Positions 37,009-46,577 of a stretch of 48,056 nucleotides of DNA are shown piece after piece. Numbering within the stretch: the first letter of the stretch is position 1; each line of letters opens with the position of its first letter. The position numbers and the translations under genes are program-made. Below the pieces are notes generated by a model, which searched no databases, was not told the DNA's origin, and saw nothing but the letters and a program-made list of their open reading frames with translations. The stretch comes from Methylococcaceae bacterium (GTDB lineage: Bacteria > Pseudomonadota > Gammaproteobacteria > Methylococcales > Methylomonadaceae), in contig DTSI01000104.1 in assembly GCA_012965425.1 (NCBI GenBank), positions 3,756 through 51,811 of the forward strand, written 5' to 3'.

Positions 37009-37042
37009 AGGATAGAGGGCTAATGTGACACCTTGATGACAC
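37009..37042 (-). promoter_or_regulatory. Pho-box promoter of the porin gene
   Basis: On minus, GTGTCAT, four spacer bases and GTGTCAC (37042 to 37025) match the PhoB box (two CTGTCAT-type heptamers four bases apart) except the first base of each. A -10-like TATCCT (37014-37009) follows after exactly 10 bases, as in PhoB-activated promoters. The leader to the ATG would be about 62 bases. Confidence 0.7.
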
Positions 37043-37086
37043 CATTGTTTTTTTAGAACAAGGTAAGGGTAGGATAAATATTCAGT

Positions 37087-38256
37087 TTAGGAAGCGAGCA
37101 TTTCTAACGCCAGTTTCGCCATATTGACCGAACCGCCGCCTTGGCCTAACTGCTGTTTAACGGCCGAAAGTTGTTTGCAAATACCCGCCCGGTAGTGCTG
37201 ATCGTTAAAAATGGCCAACACTTCACGGGCCATATTTTCAGCGGTGGCTTCATGTTGAATGAGTTCTTTAACAATTCCTTGATTGGCAATAATATTCGGT
37301 AAACCAATGAAATTAATATTAACCAACAATCGAGCCAGCCAATAGGTCATGGCCGACAGTTTATAGACAATCACCATCGGGACTTCTAGCAGTGCAATTT
37401 CTAATGTCGCGGTCCCCGACGTGGTTAACACCGCATCGCAACACTGCACCACATCATAAAATTCTTGTTTGACCACGCGTACGTTAACCATCGCTGCTGC
37501 CAAATAATACGCTATCAATTCATCGCTGACGGAAACTGCCTGGGGCAAAATAAATTGACACTCCGGTTGCTCTATAGCAATCTTTTCAGCCGCCGCTAAC
37601 ATCACCGGTAATAACCGCTTTATTTCATTTTGCCGACTACCGGGTAACAGGCCAATAACCGGTGTAGCTGAGTCAATTTTAAAATGGCCTCGCACCTCTG
37701 CCTTGGTAAACTTGGGCTTCACCGCATCCACTGAAGGGTGACCCACATAACGAACCGGTACATTTTCTCGTTCATAGTAAGGGACTTCAAAAGGAAAGAT
37801 GACGGCCATCATATCAATCACCCGACCATACTTCTTAACGCGCCCCGGCCGCCAGGCCCACACTTGCGGGCTGACATAGAAGAGCACTTTAACGCCACAC
37901 GATTTAGCGTATGCGGCTAATTTATAATTAAACTCTTTATAATCGACACAAATTAAGAGGTCAGGCTGTTGTTCACGTAGCGTTTTCTTAACCAACGCTA
38001 AGGCCCGCCTGATTTCACGGTAATGCCGCAGCACTTCCACAACACCAATCACCCCAATATTGGCGGCATCAAAACACAATTCAATGCCCGCCTCGCGCAT
38101 ACAGGTACTCCCCATACCGATGCCTTTTACCGCAGGAGACATTTCTTTAAGCGCCAAGAACAATTCTGCACCGTGACGATCACCGGACGCTTCTCCGGCC
38201 ACGATCATGACACTCGGATTTTTTATACGCTTATCTGTCAACGCCCCGTTCTCCAC
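37087..38256 (-). CDS. lpxB: Lipid-A-disaccharide synthase LpxB
   Basis: Joins the UDP-diacyl sugar with lipid X to form the lipid A disaccharide at the inner membrane face. MIVAGEASGDRHGAEL, the SPQVWAWRPGRVKKYGR motif, FPFEVPYYERENVPVRYVGHP and LLPGSRQNEIKRLLPVM are all typical. Length is 389 with the GTG at 38256; a TTG at 38241 with GGAG upstream would give a slightly shorter protein, and I cannot choose firmly. It is last in the lpxA-gnnA-gnnB-lpxB run. Confidence 0.95.
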   Translation of the reverse strand: MENGALTDKRIKNPSVMIVAGEASGDRHGAELFLALKEMSPAVKGIGMGSTCMREAGIELCFDAANIGVIGVVEVLRHYREIRRALALVKKTLREQQPDLLICVDYKEFNYKLAAYAKSCGVKVLFYVSPQVWAWRPGRVKKYGRVIDMMAVIFPFEVPYYERENVPVRYVGHPSVDAVKPKFTKAEVRGHFKIDSATPVIGLLPGSRQNEIKRLLPVMLAAAEKIAIEQPECQFILPQAVSVSDELIAYYLAAAMVNVRVVKQEFYDVVQCCDAVLTTSGTATLEIALLEVPMVIVYKLSAMTYWLARLLVNINFIGLPNIIANQGIVKELIQHEATAENMAREVLAIFNDQHYRAGICKQLSAVKQQLGQGGGSVNMAKLALEMLAS

Positions 38257-38275
38257 GCCTTAACTGCTCAACACG

Positions 38276-39370
38276 CTAGGACAACGTATCGCTAATAATC
38301 GCCGAAATCTCTCTGATTTGACTATCACTCAGACTAGGACAAATAGGGAGCGAAAGACAACGTGCTGCAACCGATTCTGTAACCGGTAAAGATAAACCCT
38401 GACAACTGTCTAAAAAGACCGCTTGTTGATGCAACGGTACGGGATAGTACACCGCACAAGCGATCTGCTGTGCCTGTAAAGCGGTTAGAATCGTTTCCCG
38501 ATGATCTGATAAGATCGTGTACTGATGATACACATGCACACCCATCTTATCTTCAAACGGTGTTTCCAAAGGCAAGCCCTGTAGTAACTCAGAATACAAA
38601 TGTGCCACTGCCCGCCGGCGTTGATTACTGTTCTCAATGCGCTTTAACTTTGCCCGCAAAATAACGGCCTGCATTTCATCTAGCCGGCTGTTATAACCAA
38701 TCACATCATGGTAATAACGCACATCAGAGCCGTGATTACGTAGTTTTTTTATCATTGCGGCTATTTCATCGGATGAGGTGGTCACTAACCCTCCATCGCC
38801 GTAGGCCCCTAAATTCTTACTGGGAAAAAAACTAAATCCCGCCGCATCGCTAAAACTACCGGTTTGTTGGCCGTCAATCGAAGCGCCAAAAGATTGCGCA
38901 CAATCTTCAATCAATTTAAGCTTTTGATGCTGACACAAGTCCTTAATCGCACCCATATCAGCCGGCTGCCCGAATAGATGAACCGGCATCACGGCGCGGG
39001 TTTTAGCGGTAATAGCACCGGCAATAGTTTCTGCTGTAATATTAAGTGTCTTTGCATCGATATCAACAAAAACCGGTGTCGCCCCGACATAACGAATCGC
39101 TTCTGCCGTGGCAATAAAAGTAAAGGCTGAGGTAATCACTTCATCGCCTTCGCCGATACCGGCCGCCACCAATGCCAAATGCAGCGCATCGGTGCCAGAG
39201 GCCACCCCAATCGCATGCTTAACCCCTAAATAATCAGCCGCCTCTTGCTCAAACGCCTGCACATTCGGTCCTAAAATAAAAGCACAACTATCTAAAACCG
39301 CATTGATGCCTTGTTGGATCTCAGTTTTTATTTCGCTGTATTCTGCTTTCAGGTTTACCATTGGAATCAT
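38276..39370 (-). CDS. gnnB: UDP-sugar 3-aminotransferase GnnB (DegT/DnrJ/EryC1 family)
   Basis: PLP aminotransferase expected to convert UDP-3-keto-GlcNAc to UDP-GlcNAc3N using glutamate. DegT-family motifs are VASGTDALHLAL, VDIDAKTLNI, EDCAQSFGA and the PLP-lysine region FSFFPSKNLGAYGDGG. Length is 364; AAGGA lies about 8 bases before the ATG. The family alone does not fix the substrate. I assign GnnB because the gene sits between gnnA-like and lpxB genes, exactly as in Acidithiobacillus ferrooxidans. Confidence 0.82.
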   Translation of the reverse strand: MIPMVNLKAEYSEIKTEIQQGINAVLDSCAFILGPNVQAFEQEAADYLGVKHAIGVASGTDALHLALVAAGIGEGDEVITSAFTFIATAEAIRYVGATPVFVDIDAKTLNITAETIAGAITAKTRAVMPVHLFGQPADMGAIKDLCQHQKLKLIEDCAQSFGASIDGQQTGSFSDAAGFSFFPSKNLGAYGDGGLVTTSSDEIAAMIKKLRNHGSDVRYYHDVIGYNSRLDEMQAVILRAKLKRIENSNQRRRAVAHLYSELLQGLPLETPFEDKMGVHVYHQYTILSDHRETILTALQAQQIACAVYYPVPLHQQAVFLDSCQGLSLPVTESVAARCLSLPICPSLSDSQIREISAIISDTLS

Positions 39371-39441
39371 TATTACTGTCCTTATCTCTTAACTTTATGA
39401 ACTGATTATCAATAACAAGATAACTGATCAGACCGAACCCA

Positions 39442-40383
39442 CTAATTAATGAGTTGGCTAATTTGTATTGCAACTTGTAGTGCTCTTTTTCCGGACTCAC
39501 CACTGACTAACGGTTCCTCACCGGTCTTAATACAGTGTAAAAATGATTTGATCTCTTCTAATAAAGCATCGCCGTTTTCAAAGGTCGACTCATTCGTTTT
39601 AATATCAGGAATCCCTGGAAACATTTCCTTATCGCCAATCTGATGCTGAGTCAGGACACGATTCTGAAAATCAACCGACACATAACAACTGGGGCGGAAC
39701 ATACGCATTTTACGCTCCATTTTCATACTGACCCGACTGGCAGTCACATTAGCAACACAGCCACTTTTAAACACAATCCGTGCATTAGCGATATCGGTTC
39801 CTTTCGTTAAAACCGGCGTACCGCTGGCATCAAGGCGTTCTATTTCCGAATCCACTAATGCTAAAATAATATCAATATCATGAATCATTAAGTCCAGAAC
39901 CACACTGACATCATTAGCACGCGGGTTAAAGGGCGATAAGCGATGTGACTCAATAAACAGCGGCTTATCCGGTAAATGATCTAACCCCATAACTGCGGGA
40001 TTAAAACGCTCTAAATGACCGACTTGTAATAACACATTATTGGCCTTTGCTGCGGCGATCAATTCATCCGCTTCTTCAACGGTTACCGTAATTGGCTTTT
40101 CCACCAACACATGCGCCCCGTGATTAATAAAATCTAAAGCCACCCGATGATGTAATGTGGTTGGCACTACAATACTGACTGCATCAACCTGTCCTAATAA
40201 CTGGTGGTAATCTGTTAACGCCTGTGTTTGGTGTTTCTGCGCTATTTCTTTAGCTGCCTGTTGATTAACATCCACGACGGCCACTAACTCACAATCCGGT
40301 AAGACCGCATATTTTTCCGCATGAAATTTGCCCAAATATCCGGCACCAATAACCGCGCTCTTAATTTTTTTCATGGCTGACAT
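39442..40383 (-). CDS. gnnA: UDP-GlcNAc 3-dehydrogenase GnnA (Gfo/Idh/MocA family)
   Basis: NAD-dependent dehydrogenase expected to oxidise C3 of UDP-GlcNAc, feeding GnnB. The Rossmann start is SAVIGAGYLGKFHAEKY; the signature EKPITVTVEEADELI holds the conserved Lys; DLMIHDIDIILALVD supplies the active-site His/Asp region. Length is 313; Met1 and Met4 are both possible. The function is inferred from its place between lpxA and gnnB. Confidence 0.82.
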   Translation of the reverse strand: MSAMKKIKSAVIGAGYLGKFHAEKYAVLPDCELVAVVDVNQQAAKEIAQKHQTQALTDYHQLLGQVDAVSIVVPTTLHHRVALDFINHGAHVLVEKPITVTVEEADELIAAAKANNVLLQVGHLERFNPAVMGLDHLPDKPLFIESHRLSPFNPRANDVSVVLDLMIHDIDIILALVDSEIERLDASGTPVLTKGTDIANARIVFKSGCVANVTASRVSMKMERKMRMFRPSCYVSVDFQNRVLTQHQIGDKEMFPGIPDIKTNESTFENGDALLEEIKSFLHCIKTGEEPLVSGESGKRALQVAIQISQLIN

Positions 40384-40417
40384 TTTTACTTAAAAAATAT
40401 TTTTTATTATAAGACGC

Positions 40418-41179
40418 TTACTTAAATCCATGAACGCCGCGTTTTGACTTGACCGCCAGCCACGCTTTCAAAATACTAATTTCCGGGGTCTCATCCAGAT
40501 CAGCAATCGACTCTTGCGCTCTAAGTAGCCTAAAGGCCGTCGTCAACACTTTGTAACGTTCGCCCCTAATGCCGGCCCGCCGTAAACCCACTGAATTAAG
40601 TCGGTAATGTTTAGCCGGGGCACCGCCTGCGGTAGTAAAGGGTAAAACATCCATACTTAAACCGGAGGTTCCCCTGACAATTGCAAAACAACCAATGCGG
40701 CAAAATTGGTGCGCCACCACAGCACCGCCCATAAAAACATTATTCCCCACTTCAACAAAACCACCCATAGCGACATTATTTGCAAAAATAGTCTGGTCAC
40801 CGATAACACAATCATGCGCAACATGACTGTGGTTCATAAAAAAACACTGTGAACCAATCACCGTCGCCCCTTCAACAACCGTTGCCCGGTGTGCGGTAAA
40901 GCCTTCACGAAAAACATTGTTACCGCCGATGGTTAAGTAACTCACCGTTTCAGCACTAAAAGCAATATCTTGCGGTAAATCACCCAGCACCACATGCGAG
41001 TGCACCCGATTACCACTTCCCATGCGCACAAAACGTTTGATCACGGCATGCGCTTCAATTTCACAACCATCACCCAGTACCACATCCGGCTCTATCACCG
41101 CATACGGACCAATAATAACCCCGTCACCAAGTTTAACATTATCGGCGATACACGCCGTTGGGTGAATAGTCGTTGTCAT
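40418..41179 (-). CDS. lpxA: UDP-sugar acyltransferase LpxA
   Basis: First acylation of lipid A synthesis: transfers a 3-hydroxyacyl chain from ACP to the UDP-sugar. Left-handed beta-helix hexapeptide repeats run from IHPTACIADNVKLGDGVIIG; the catalytic His is in NHSHVAHDC. Length is 253. With gnnAB present, the preferred acceptor is probably UDP-GlcNAc3N, giving an amide rather than an ester. It starts 5 bases after xerD. Confidence 0.93.
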   Translation of the reverse strand: MTTTIHPTACIADNVKLGDGVIIGPYAVIEPDVVLGDGCEIEAHAVIKRFVRMGSGNRVHSHVVLGDLPQDIAFSAETVSYLTIGGNNVFREGFTAHRATVVEGATVIGSQCFFMNHSHVAHDCVIGDQTIFANNVAMGGFVEVGNNVFMGGAVVAHQFCRIGCFAIVRGTSGLSMDVLPFTTAGGAPAKHYRLNSVGLRRAGIRGERYKVLTTAFRLLRAQESIADLDETPEISILKAWLAVKSKRGVHGFK

Positions 41180-41184
41180 GTCAA

Positions 41185-42069
41185 TTAACCTCTTGGATGA
41201 AATTGCTGATGCAATTCTTTTAAGCGCTCTTGTGCAATATGTGTATAAATCTGTGTTGTCGATAAATCACTGTGTCCGAGTAATAATTGTACCACTCTTA
41301 AGTCAGCACCATGATTTAGCAAATGTGTGGCAAAGGCATGACGCAAGGTATGAGGCGACAACGTTGTAGTAATACCGGCCACGTTGGCATAACGCTTAAT
41401 CAAATACCAAAAGGCTTGCCGGGTCATCGCTGAACCCCGATTCGTTACAAATAAAAAATCACTTTGTCGACCGGCTAAAATAGCTTCTCGCGCAGCGCTA
41501 ATATATTGTTCTAACCAACTCAATGCTTGTTCACCCACAGGAACCAATCGTTCCTTATTGCCTTTTCCAACAATACGTACCGAACCTTGACGCAAACTGA
41601 TTTGTTCAAAGCGGAGTGCTATCAATTCTGAAACCCGAAGCCCTGTCGCATAAAGCAACTCCAACATGGTTCGGTCACGATAACCCAACGGCAAAAGCAC
41701 ATCCGGTGCTGCCAGTAATTTTTCAACGTCTTGTTCAGACAAACTCACCGGCAACGGACGACCTAACTGCGGTGGCTCAATATGCATGGTAGGATCTACT
41801 TTAAGTTGATTCTCGCGCACTAAATAACGGTAAAACTGACGTAACGATGACAACATTCGAGCCGCTGAGCGCCGACTCACACCTTGCTCAAACCGCATCG
41901 CCATGAATTGTGAAATATCACTACTGCCCACATCAAGCAAACTTTTTGATGCCAAAAAATTGGCAAAAATCATTAAATCACTGCCATAAGCACTGAGTGT
42001 ATTCTCACTCAACCCCTGTTCAGACCAAGTCGCATCTAAAAATAGGTCAATTAAATTCTTAGCACTCAT
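41185..42069 (-). CDS. xerD: Tyrosine recombinase XerD
   Basis: Acts with XerC at dif to resolve chromosome dimers. The catalytic set is visible: Arg in ATGLRVSELIALR, Lys in GKGNKERLVP, HTLRHAFATHLL (His and Arg), GHSDLSTTQIYTH (His and nucleophilic Tyr). The tail RLKELHQQFHPRG is typical of XerD rather than XerC. Length 294 fits. The ribosome site is weak. Confidence 0.94.
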   Translation of the reverse strand: MSAKNLIDLFLDATWSEQGLSENTLSAYGSDLMIFANFLASKSLLDVGSSDISQFMAMRFEQGVSRRSAARMLSSLRQFYRYLVRENQLKVDPTMHIEPPQLGRPLPVSLSEQDVEKLLAAPDVLLPLGYRDRTMLELLYATGLRVSELIALRFEQISLRQGSVRIVGKGNKERLVPVGEQALSWLEQYISAAREAILAGRQSDFLFVTNRGSAMTRQAFWYLIKRYANVAGITTTLSPHTLRHAFATHLLNHGADLRVVQLLLGHSDLSTTQIYTHIAQERLKELHQQFHPRG

Positions 42070-42172
42070 CGTTAATTAACTAAACGTTAGCGGGTAACGT
42101 AAGCAGTATACTGAATTCAATGCCGTTATATCAAAAGGTCTCCCTAAACCCTGTGCACGCAAGTGGTAGTCA

Positions 42173-42199
42173 AAAAAAAACAGCCCGAAGGCTGCCTTT
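42173..42199 (-). terminator. Terminator after rplS
   Basis: Read on minus, CAGCC and GGCTG form a stem closed by a stable TTCG loop, followed by a run of at least eight T (42180 downward). It separates the ribosomal-protein set from xerD. Confidence 0.92.
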
Positions 42200-42221
42200 T
42201 TTAAAAAGCTCAAGTTTCTGC

Positions 42222-42569
42222 TTACTTAAGTTTTTCTTTAATACGTGCACGTTTACCACGTAAGTCACGCAAGTAATACAATTTAGCACGACGCACATCA
42301 CCACGACGCTTAACAATAATGTCACTCACCATATGGCTATGTGTTTGGAAAACACGTTCAACACCTTCACCATGAGAGATCTTACGTACCGTAAACGCTG
42401 AATTAGCGCCACGGTTCCGTTTAGCAATCACGACACCCTCAAAAGCCTGTAGTCTTTCACGGCTTCCCTCTGTTACTTTGACCTGAACAACGACGGTATC
42501 ACCGGGGTTGAAATCCGGAATATTGGTCTTTAATTGTTCTTGTTCCAGTTGCTCAATAATATTACTCAT
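42222..42569 (-). CDS. rplS: 50S ribosomal protein L19
   Basis: Ribosomal protein at the subunit interface. The 115 residues include the diagnostic [23 protein letters not shown] split over residues 24-46 and [19 protein letters not shown]. It is last in the rpsP-rimM-trmD-rplS order conserved across bacteria. Confidence 0.98.
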   Translation of the reverse strand: MSNIIEQLEQEQLKTNIPDFNPGDTVVVQVKVTEGSRERLQAFEGVVIAKRNRGANSAFTVRKISHGEGVERVFQTHSHMVSDIIVKRRGDVRRAKLYYLRDLRGKRARIKEKLK

Positions 42570-42578
42570 GACACACCC

Positions 42579-43316
42579 TTAACTCTTAGTTTTAATCTCG
42601 TTCAATAAGGCCGCCTGCTCAGCAGACAACGCAATCTCATTTAATAAATCCGGTCTTTTAGACCGCGTATTTTCCCATGCTTGTTGTAGTCGCCAACGAG
42701 CAATTTCCGCATGATTACCACTCAATAACACGTCCGGAACCGCATGACCGTCTATCGACTCTGGTCGGGTATAATGCGGGCAATCCAACAACCCATTCAT
42801 ATACGAATCTTGCTGAGCCGATTCCTTAGCACCCAACACACCCGGTAACAACCGAGTCACTGCATCTATAACCACTAACGCAGCCAATTCACCGCCGCTG
42901 ATCACATAATCCCCCAGCGACCATTCTTCATCGATCTCTGCGGTTATTAACCGCTCATCAATGCCTTCATAACGACCTGCTACCAAGATCAACTGTGATA
43001 GTTCGCAGGTCTTTACCAATAAATCTTGGGTTAGCGGTTTACCCTGTGGACTTAAATAAATAACTTTTCTGGCTGCACCATCACCCGCCTTTTTAGCGTT
43101 TATGATCGCTTCCTGTAAGGGTCTATACATCATCACCATGCCAGGTCCACCACCGTAAGGCCTAGCATCTACCGTTCGATGCCGGTCTTCGGTAAAATCC
43201 CGGGGATTCCATGTCGCTAAATCAACTAAACGACGGTCTATGGCTCTACCGACAACGCCAAAACCCACCGTCTGTTGAATCATCTCAGGAAACAGAGTCA
43301 CCACATCAAAGCGCAT
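42579..43316 (-). CDS. trmD: tRNA (guanine-N1)-methyltransferase TrmD
   Basis: Makes m1G37 in tRNAs. I start at the ATG at 43316 ([12 protein letters not shown]), which aligns with the family N-terminus; an in-frame GTG at 43325 overlaps the rimM stop. The trefoil-knot SAM-binding parts are visible in [16 protein letters not shown] and [18 protein letters not shown]. About 245 residues. Confidence 0.96.
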   Translation of the reverse strand: MRFDVVTLFPEMIQQTVGFGVVGRAIDRRLVDLATWNPRDFTEDRHRTVDARPYGGGPGMVMMYRPLQEAIINAKKAGDGAARKVIYLSPQGKPLTQDLLVKTCELSQLILVAGRYEGIDERLITAEIDEEWSLGDYVISGGELAALVVIDAVTRLLPGVLGAKESAQQDSYMNGLLDCPHYTRPESIDGHAVPDVLLSGNHAEIARWRLQQAWENTRSKRPDLLNEIALSAEQAALLNEIKTKS

Positions 43317-43324
43317 GCTAGCCA

Positions 43325-43828
43325 CTAAAAATCAGGATCCCAGTCAACGTCAATTAGGCCCGCTACTAAATCAATCTTTTTCACAACCGATCCTTGGATA
43401 AAAGGGATCAGCCGTTCACTCTCACCCTGAACCACAAGAACATCATTCGCTCCGGTTTCTAAAAGATGATCAACAACCCCTAAAGAAACACCCGTTGTGG
43501 TCACAACCGCCAAACCGACAAGATCTGACCAATAGTATTCATCTTTCTCTGGCTCAGGTAACTGACTACGTGCTATTGAAATCGTCCAACCACATAAAGA
43601 CTCTGCTTGTTCACAACGTTCAATCGTTTCCAAGCGGGCCACAATACCTTTACCCTGAATTCGACCATCGATTACCTTCAACAACCGCTGTTCGCGCCCC
43701 TTCTCTAATAACCAGGGCGTATAATTCACTATATTTTCTCTCGGACTGGTGTCTGAAAAAACCTTAACCCAGCCATTAACACCAAAAACACCGGTGATTT
43801 TACCTATTACAAGATGCGTTTCTGCCAC
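43325..43828 (-). CDS. rimM: 16S rRNA processing protein RimM
   Basis: Helps mature the 30S head and binds S19. [21 protein letters not shown] opens the protein; the PRC-barrel half has [11 protein letters not shown] and ANDVLVV. It ends in [10 protein letters not shown]. Length is 167. It starts 10 bases after rpsP. Confidence 0.95.
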   Translation of the reverse strand: MAETHLVIGKITGVFGVNGWVKVFSDTSPRENIVNYTPWLLEKGREQRLLKVIDGRIQGKGIVARLETIERCEQAESLCGWTISIARSQLPEPEKDEYYWSDLVGLAVVTTTGVSLGVVDHLLETGANDVLVVQGESERLIPFIQGSVVKKIDLVAGLIDVDWDPDF

Positions 43829-43838
43829 TTGTAATCTT

Positions 43839-44093
43839 TTATTCAGCCGCCGATTTCTTTGCTTCTTTTACCAACTTAGCAACACGCTCTGAAGTTTGTG
43901 CACCGTGGGATTTCCAATGCGTTACGCGGTCAACGTCCAAGCGTAATCTTTCTTCATTACCCCGTGCTAATGGGTTAAAAAAACCAAGACGCTCAATATA
44001 ACGCCCATCACGACTCCTTCTACTATCTGCCACAACGACATGATAAAAAGGACTGTTTTTTGCACCACCTCTAGCAAGACGAATGGTTACCAT
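43839..44093 (-). CDS. rpsP: 30S ribosomal protein S16
   Basis: Ribosomal protein of 84 residues: [20 protein letters not shown] and [16 protein letters not shown] are diagnostic. GAGG lies 8 bases before the ATG. A possible -10 (TACAAT on minus, 44139-44134) precedes it with a poor -35. Confidence 0.98.
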   Translation of the reverse strand: MVTIRLARGGAKNSPFYHVVVADSRRSRDGRYIERLGFFNPLARGNEERLRLDVDRVTHWKSHGAQTSERVAKLVKEAKKSAAE

Positions 44094-44217
44094 TAAAATT
44101 ACCTCACAAAACTATAATCAAATAAATCGGATCATTGTACGGACTTTTAGCAGAATGTGAAGAAATAATTGCATCCCAACCCAATAAAAACCGTCCCCAT
44201 ACAAACTAATAAGCACC

Positions 44218-45585
44218 TTAGCTGCCTATACCACCGCCCATACCACCCATATTGCTCTTTAATCCACGCATCATATTAACCATATTGCCCTTTTTGAAAC
44301 GTTTCATCATTTTTTGCATCATTTTAAACTGCTTTAATAACTTATTCAGATTTTGAAGATCCTGACCACAACCCGCAACAATGCGCTTTTTCCGGTTTCC
44401 CTTAATAATATCGGGAAATTTTCTTTCCTGAATCGTCATAGAATTGATCACAGCGACTTGCCGTGCTAGTTCCTTATCATTAACCTTATCTTTAACGCTT
44501 TCAGATAAATTATTCATGCCGGGTAGCTTATCCAACAAAGAACTGACACCGCCCATATTCTGCATTTGTTGCAACTGGTCTTTAAAATCTTCCAGATTAA
44601 ACGTCTGACCTTTTTTAATTTTCTTCGCGAGCCGTTCGGCTTTCTTCTGATCAACCTTGCGCTCGACTTCTTCAATCAAGCTCAGCATATCCCCCATACC
44701 CAGGATACGGGAAGCCAATCGATCTGGATGAAATAACTCTATTTCATCCATCTTCTCACCGGTACCAATGAATTTAATCGGTTTCCCGGTAATATGACGA
44801 ATCGACAATGCTGCACCACCACGCGCATCACCGTCTGCCTTCGTGAGCACAACACCGGTTAAGGGTAGGGCTTCATCAAATGCCTTCGCCGTATTAGCCG
44901 CATCCTGCCCAGTCATACTATCAACCACAAAGAGTGTTTCAATCGGCTTAATCGCGGCATGTAAAGCCTTGATCTCAGCCATCATTTCATCGTCAATCGC
45001 CAACCGTCCTGCGGTATCAACAATTAATACATCCAGAAATTTACGGCGCGCTTTCGCAATGGCGTTTTTGGCAATATCAACCGGCTTTTGAGAAACATCG
45101 CTGTCAAAAAACTCTAATGATAAGTCATTGGCCAACGTCTCTAATTGTTTAATCGCAGCAGGTCGATAAATATCTGCACTGACAACACCGACCGATTTTT
45201 TATGATTTTCCTTAAGCCAACGGCCTAATTTTGCAACCGTTGTGGTTTTACCGGCCCCTTGCAGACCTGCCATCAAAATAATTGCCGGCGGATTGGTTTT
45301 AAGATTCAAGCCTTCATTCGCACCGCCCATCACCGTCATGAGTTCATCTTGGACGATTTTTAATAAGGCCTGACTGGGTAATAAACTGGTTTCCACTTCG
45401 GCACCTATTGCCCGTGCTTTTACCCCAGCAATAAACGCCTGAACCACAGGCAAGGCAACATCAGCTTCTAACAAGGACAGACGAATCTCGCGCAGCGTAT
45501 CCTTAATATTATCTTCAGTAAGACGCCCCTGCCCACGAACGACTTTAAGCGTTTTCGTTAAACGATCCGTTAAATTTTCAAACAT
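44218..45585 (-). CDS. ffh: Signal recognition particle protein Ffh
   Basis: GTPase that binds 4.5S RNA and signal sequences to target membrane proteins. G-domain motifs are GLQGAGKTT, VDTAGR, TKADGDARGG; the Met-rich M domain at the C-terminus (MMQKMMKRFKKGNMVNMM) binds signal peptides. Length is 455. It heads the run toward rpsP and diverges from the ypjD-like gene. Confidence 0.97.
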   Translation of the reverse strand: MFENLTDRLTKTLKVVRGQGRLTEDNIKDTLREIRLSLLEADVALPVVQAFIAGVKARAIGAEVETSLLPSQALLKIVQDELMTVMGGANEGLNLKTNPPAIILMAGLQGAGKTTTVAKLGRWLKENHKKSVGVVSADIYRPAAIKQLETLANDLSLEFFDSDVSQKPVDIAKNAIAKARRKFLDVLIVDTAGRLAIDDEMMAEIKALHAAIKPIETLFVVDSMTGQDAANTAKAFDEALPLTGVVLTKADGDARGGAALSIRHITGKPIKFIGTGEKMDEIELFHPDRLASRILGMGDMLSLIEEVERKVDQKKAERLAKKIKKGQTFNLEDFKDQLQQMQNMGGVSSLLDKLPGMNNLSESVKDKVNDKELARQVAVINSMTIQERKFPDIIKGNRKKRIVAGCGQDLQNLNKLLKQFKMMQKMMKRFKKGNMVNMMRGLKSNMGGMGGGIGS

Positions 45586-45662
45586 AATAGAACAACACCT
45601 TCACAACTCTTAAATATGACTCACTCAGAGCCCAAACAGGTTATAATTTTTATTCTCCAAGA

Positions 45663-45678
45663 GAAACAGCTTTGTTTC
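45663..45678. repeat. Short inverted repeat between ffh and the ypjD-like gene
   Basis: GAAACA and TGTTTC surround four bases. No T-run follows, so it looks more like an operator or chance than a terminator. Confidence 0.3.
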
Positions 45679-45747
45679 CTTAAGTTAATTATAGCTTTAT
45701 AGTAAAAGCGACTATTATGCCAGACTAATCCAATAAGGACAGCTTTA

Positions 45748-46557
45748 ATGATTCATCCATTAATCAATAATCTGACTATTATCAGTTATTTATTAAGTGC
45801 ATTTTTAATTGCCCAGAACAGAGATACGCTCCCTAATGGCTTTTTTCAGCACCTAAAGCCACTCACTCTGGGCTGGATTGCTGTGCTTTTACATACCACG
45901 ACAGTCACCCAAAAATTATTTACGCCCGAAGGCTTAAATCTGAATTTCTTTACCGCTGGCTCACTTATTTCCGACATTGTTGTCTGGCTATTTCTGTTAG
46001 CCGCATTAACACGACCCATCGACAAATTAGCCATTGCGATTTTTCCGATTGCCGCACTGATGCTAGGACTCGAGGGCAACGTTGCAATTGAACCACAAAT
46101 CCTGGTTAATCACGCCTGGCAAATGAACATTCATATTCTCACCTCTATTATTGCCTTCAGCCTTTTTAATATAGCCGCTTTCCAAGCCATCCTATTGGCC
46201 ATGCAAGACCAACAACTCCATGGTCATCGCCCACACAGACTAGTACTTTCATTACCCCCATTGCAAACCATGGAACTCTTATTATTTCAAATGATAGGAG
46301 CAGGCATGCTCTTTTTATCGGGCTCTCTACTCAGTGGTTTTTTCTTTCTTGAGGATCTTTTTGCACAACACCTTGCCCACAAAACAATCCTGTCACTCCT
46401 TGCATGGGTCGTATTTGGTAGCTTATTACTCGGTCGCATTCGTTACGGTTGGCGCGGAAAAAAAGCCATCCGCGGAACCATTATTGGTTTTATCTTTCTT
46501 GCACTGGCTTATTTTGGTAGCAAACTGGCGTTGGAGTTAATTCTACAACGGGTCTAA
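45748..46557 (+). CDS. ypjD: CcsA/CcmC-like inner membrane protein YpjD
   Basis: Multi-pass membrane protein of the cytochrome c assembly superfamily (Pfam CcsA-type), 269 residues with about eight helices. ILVNHAWQMNIHILTSIIAFS carries conserved His positions, and the region SGFFFLEDLFAQHLAHKTILSLLAWVV is typical. In E. coli the homologue also lies divergent to ffh; its job is unclear and may concern ion homeostasis or haem rather than cytochrome assembly. Confidence 0.87.
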   Translation: MIHPLINNLTIISYLLSAFLIAQNRDTLPNGFFQHLKPLTLGWIAVLLHTTTVTQKLFTPEGLNLNFFTAGSLISDIVVWLFLLAALTRPIDKLAIAIFPIAALMLGLEGNVAIEPQILVNHAWQMNIHILTSIIAFSLFNIAAFQAILLAMQDQQLHGHRPHRLVLSLPPLQTMELLLFQMIGAGMLFLSGSLLSGFFFLEDLFAQHLAHKTILSLLAWVVFGSLLLGRIRYGWRGKKAIRGTIIGFIFLALAYFGSKLALELILQRV

Positions 46558-46577
46558 CCGAAAACGACACCTCTAGA

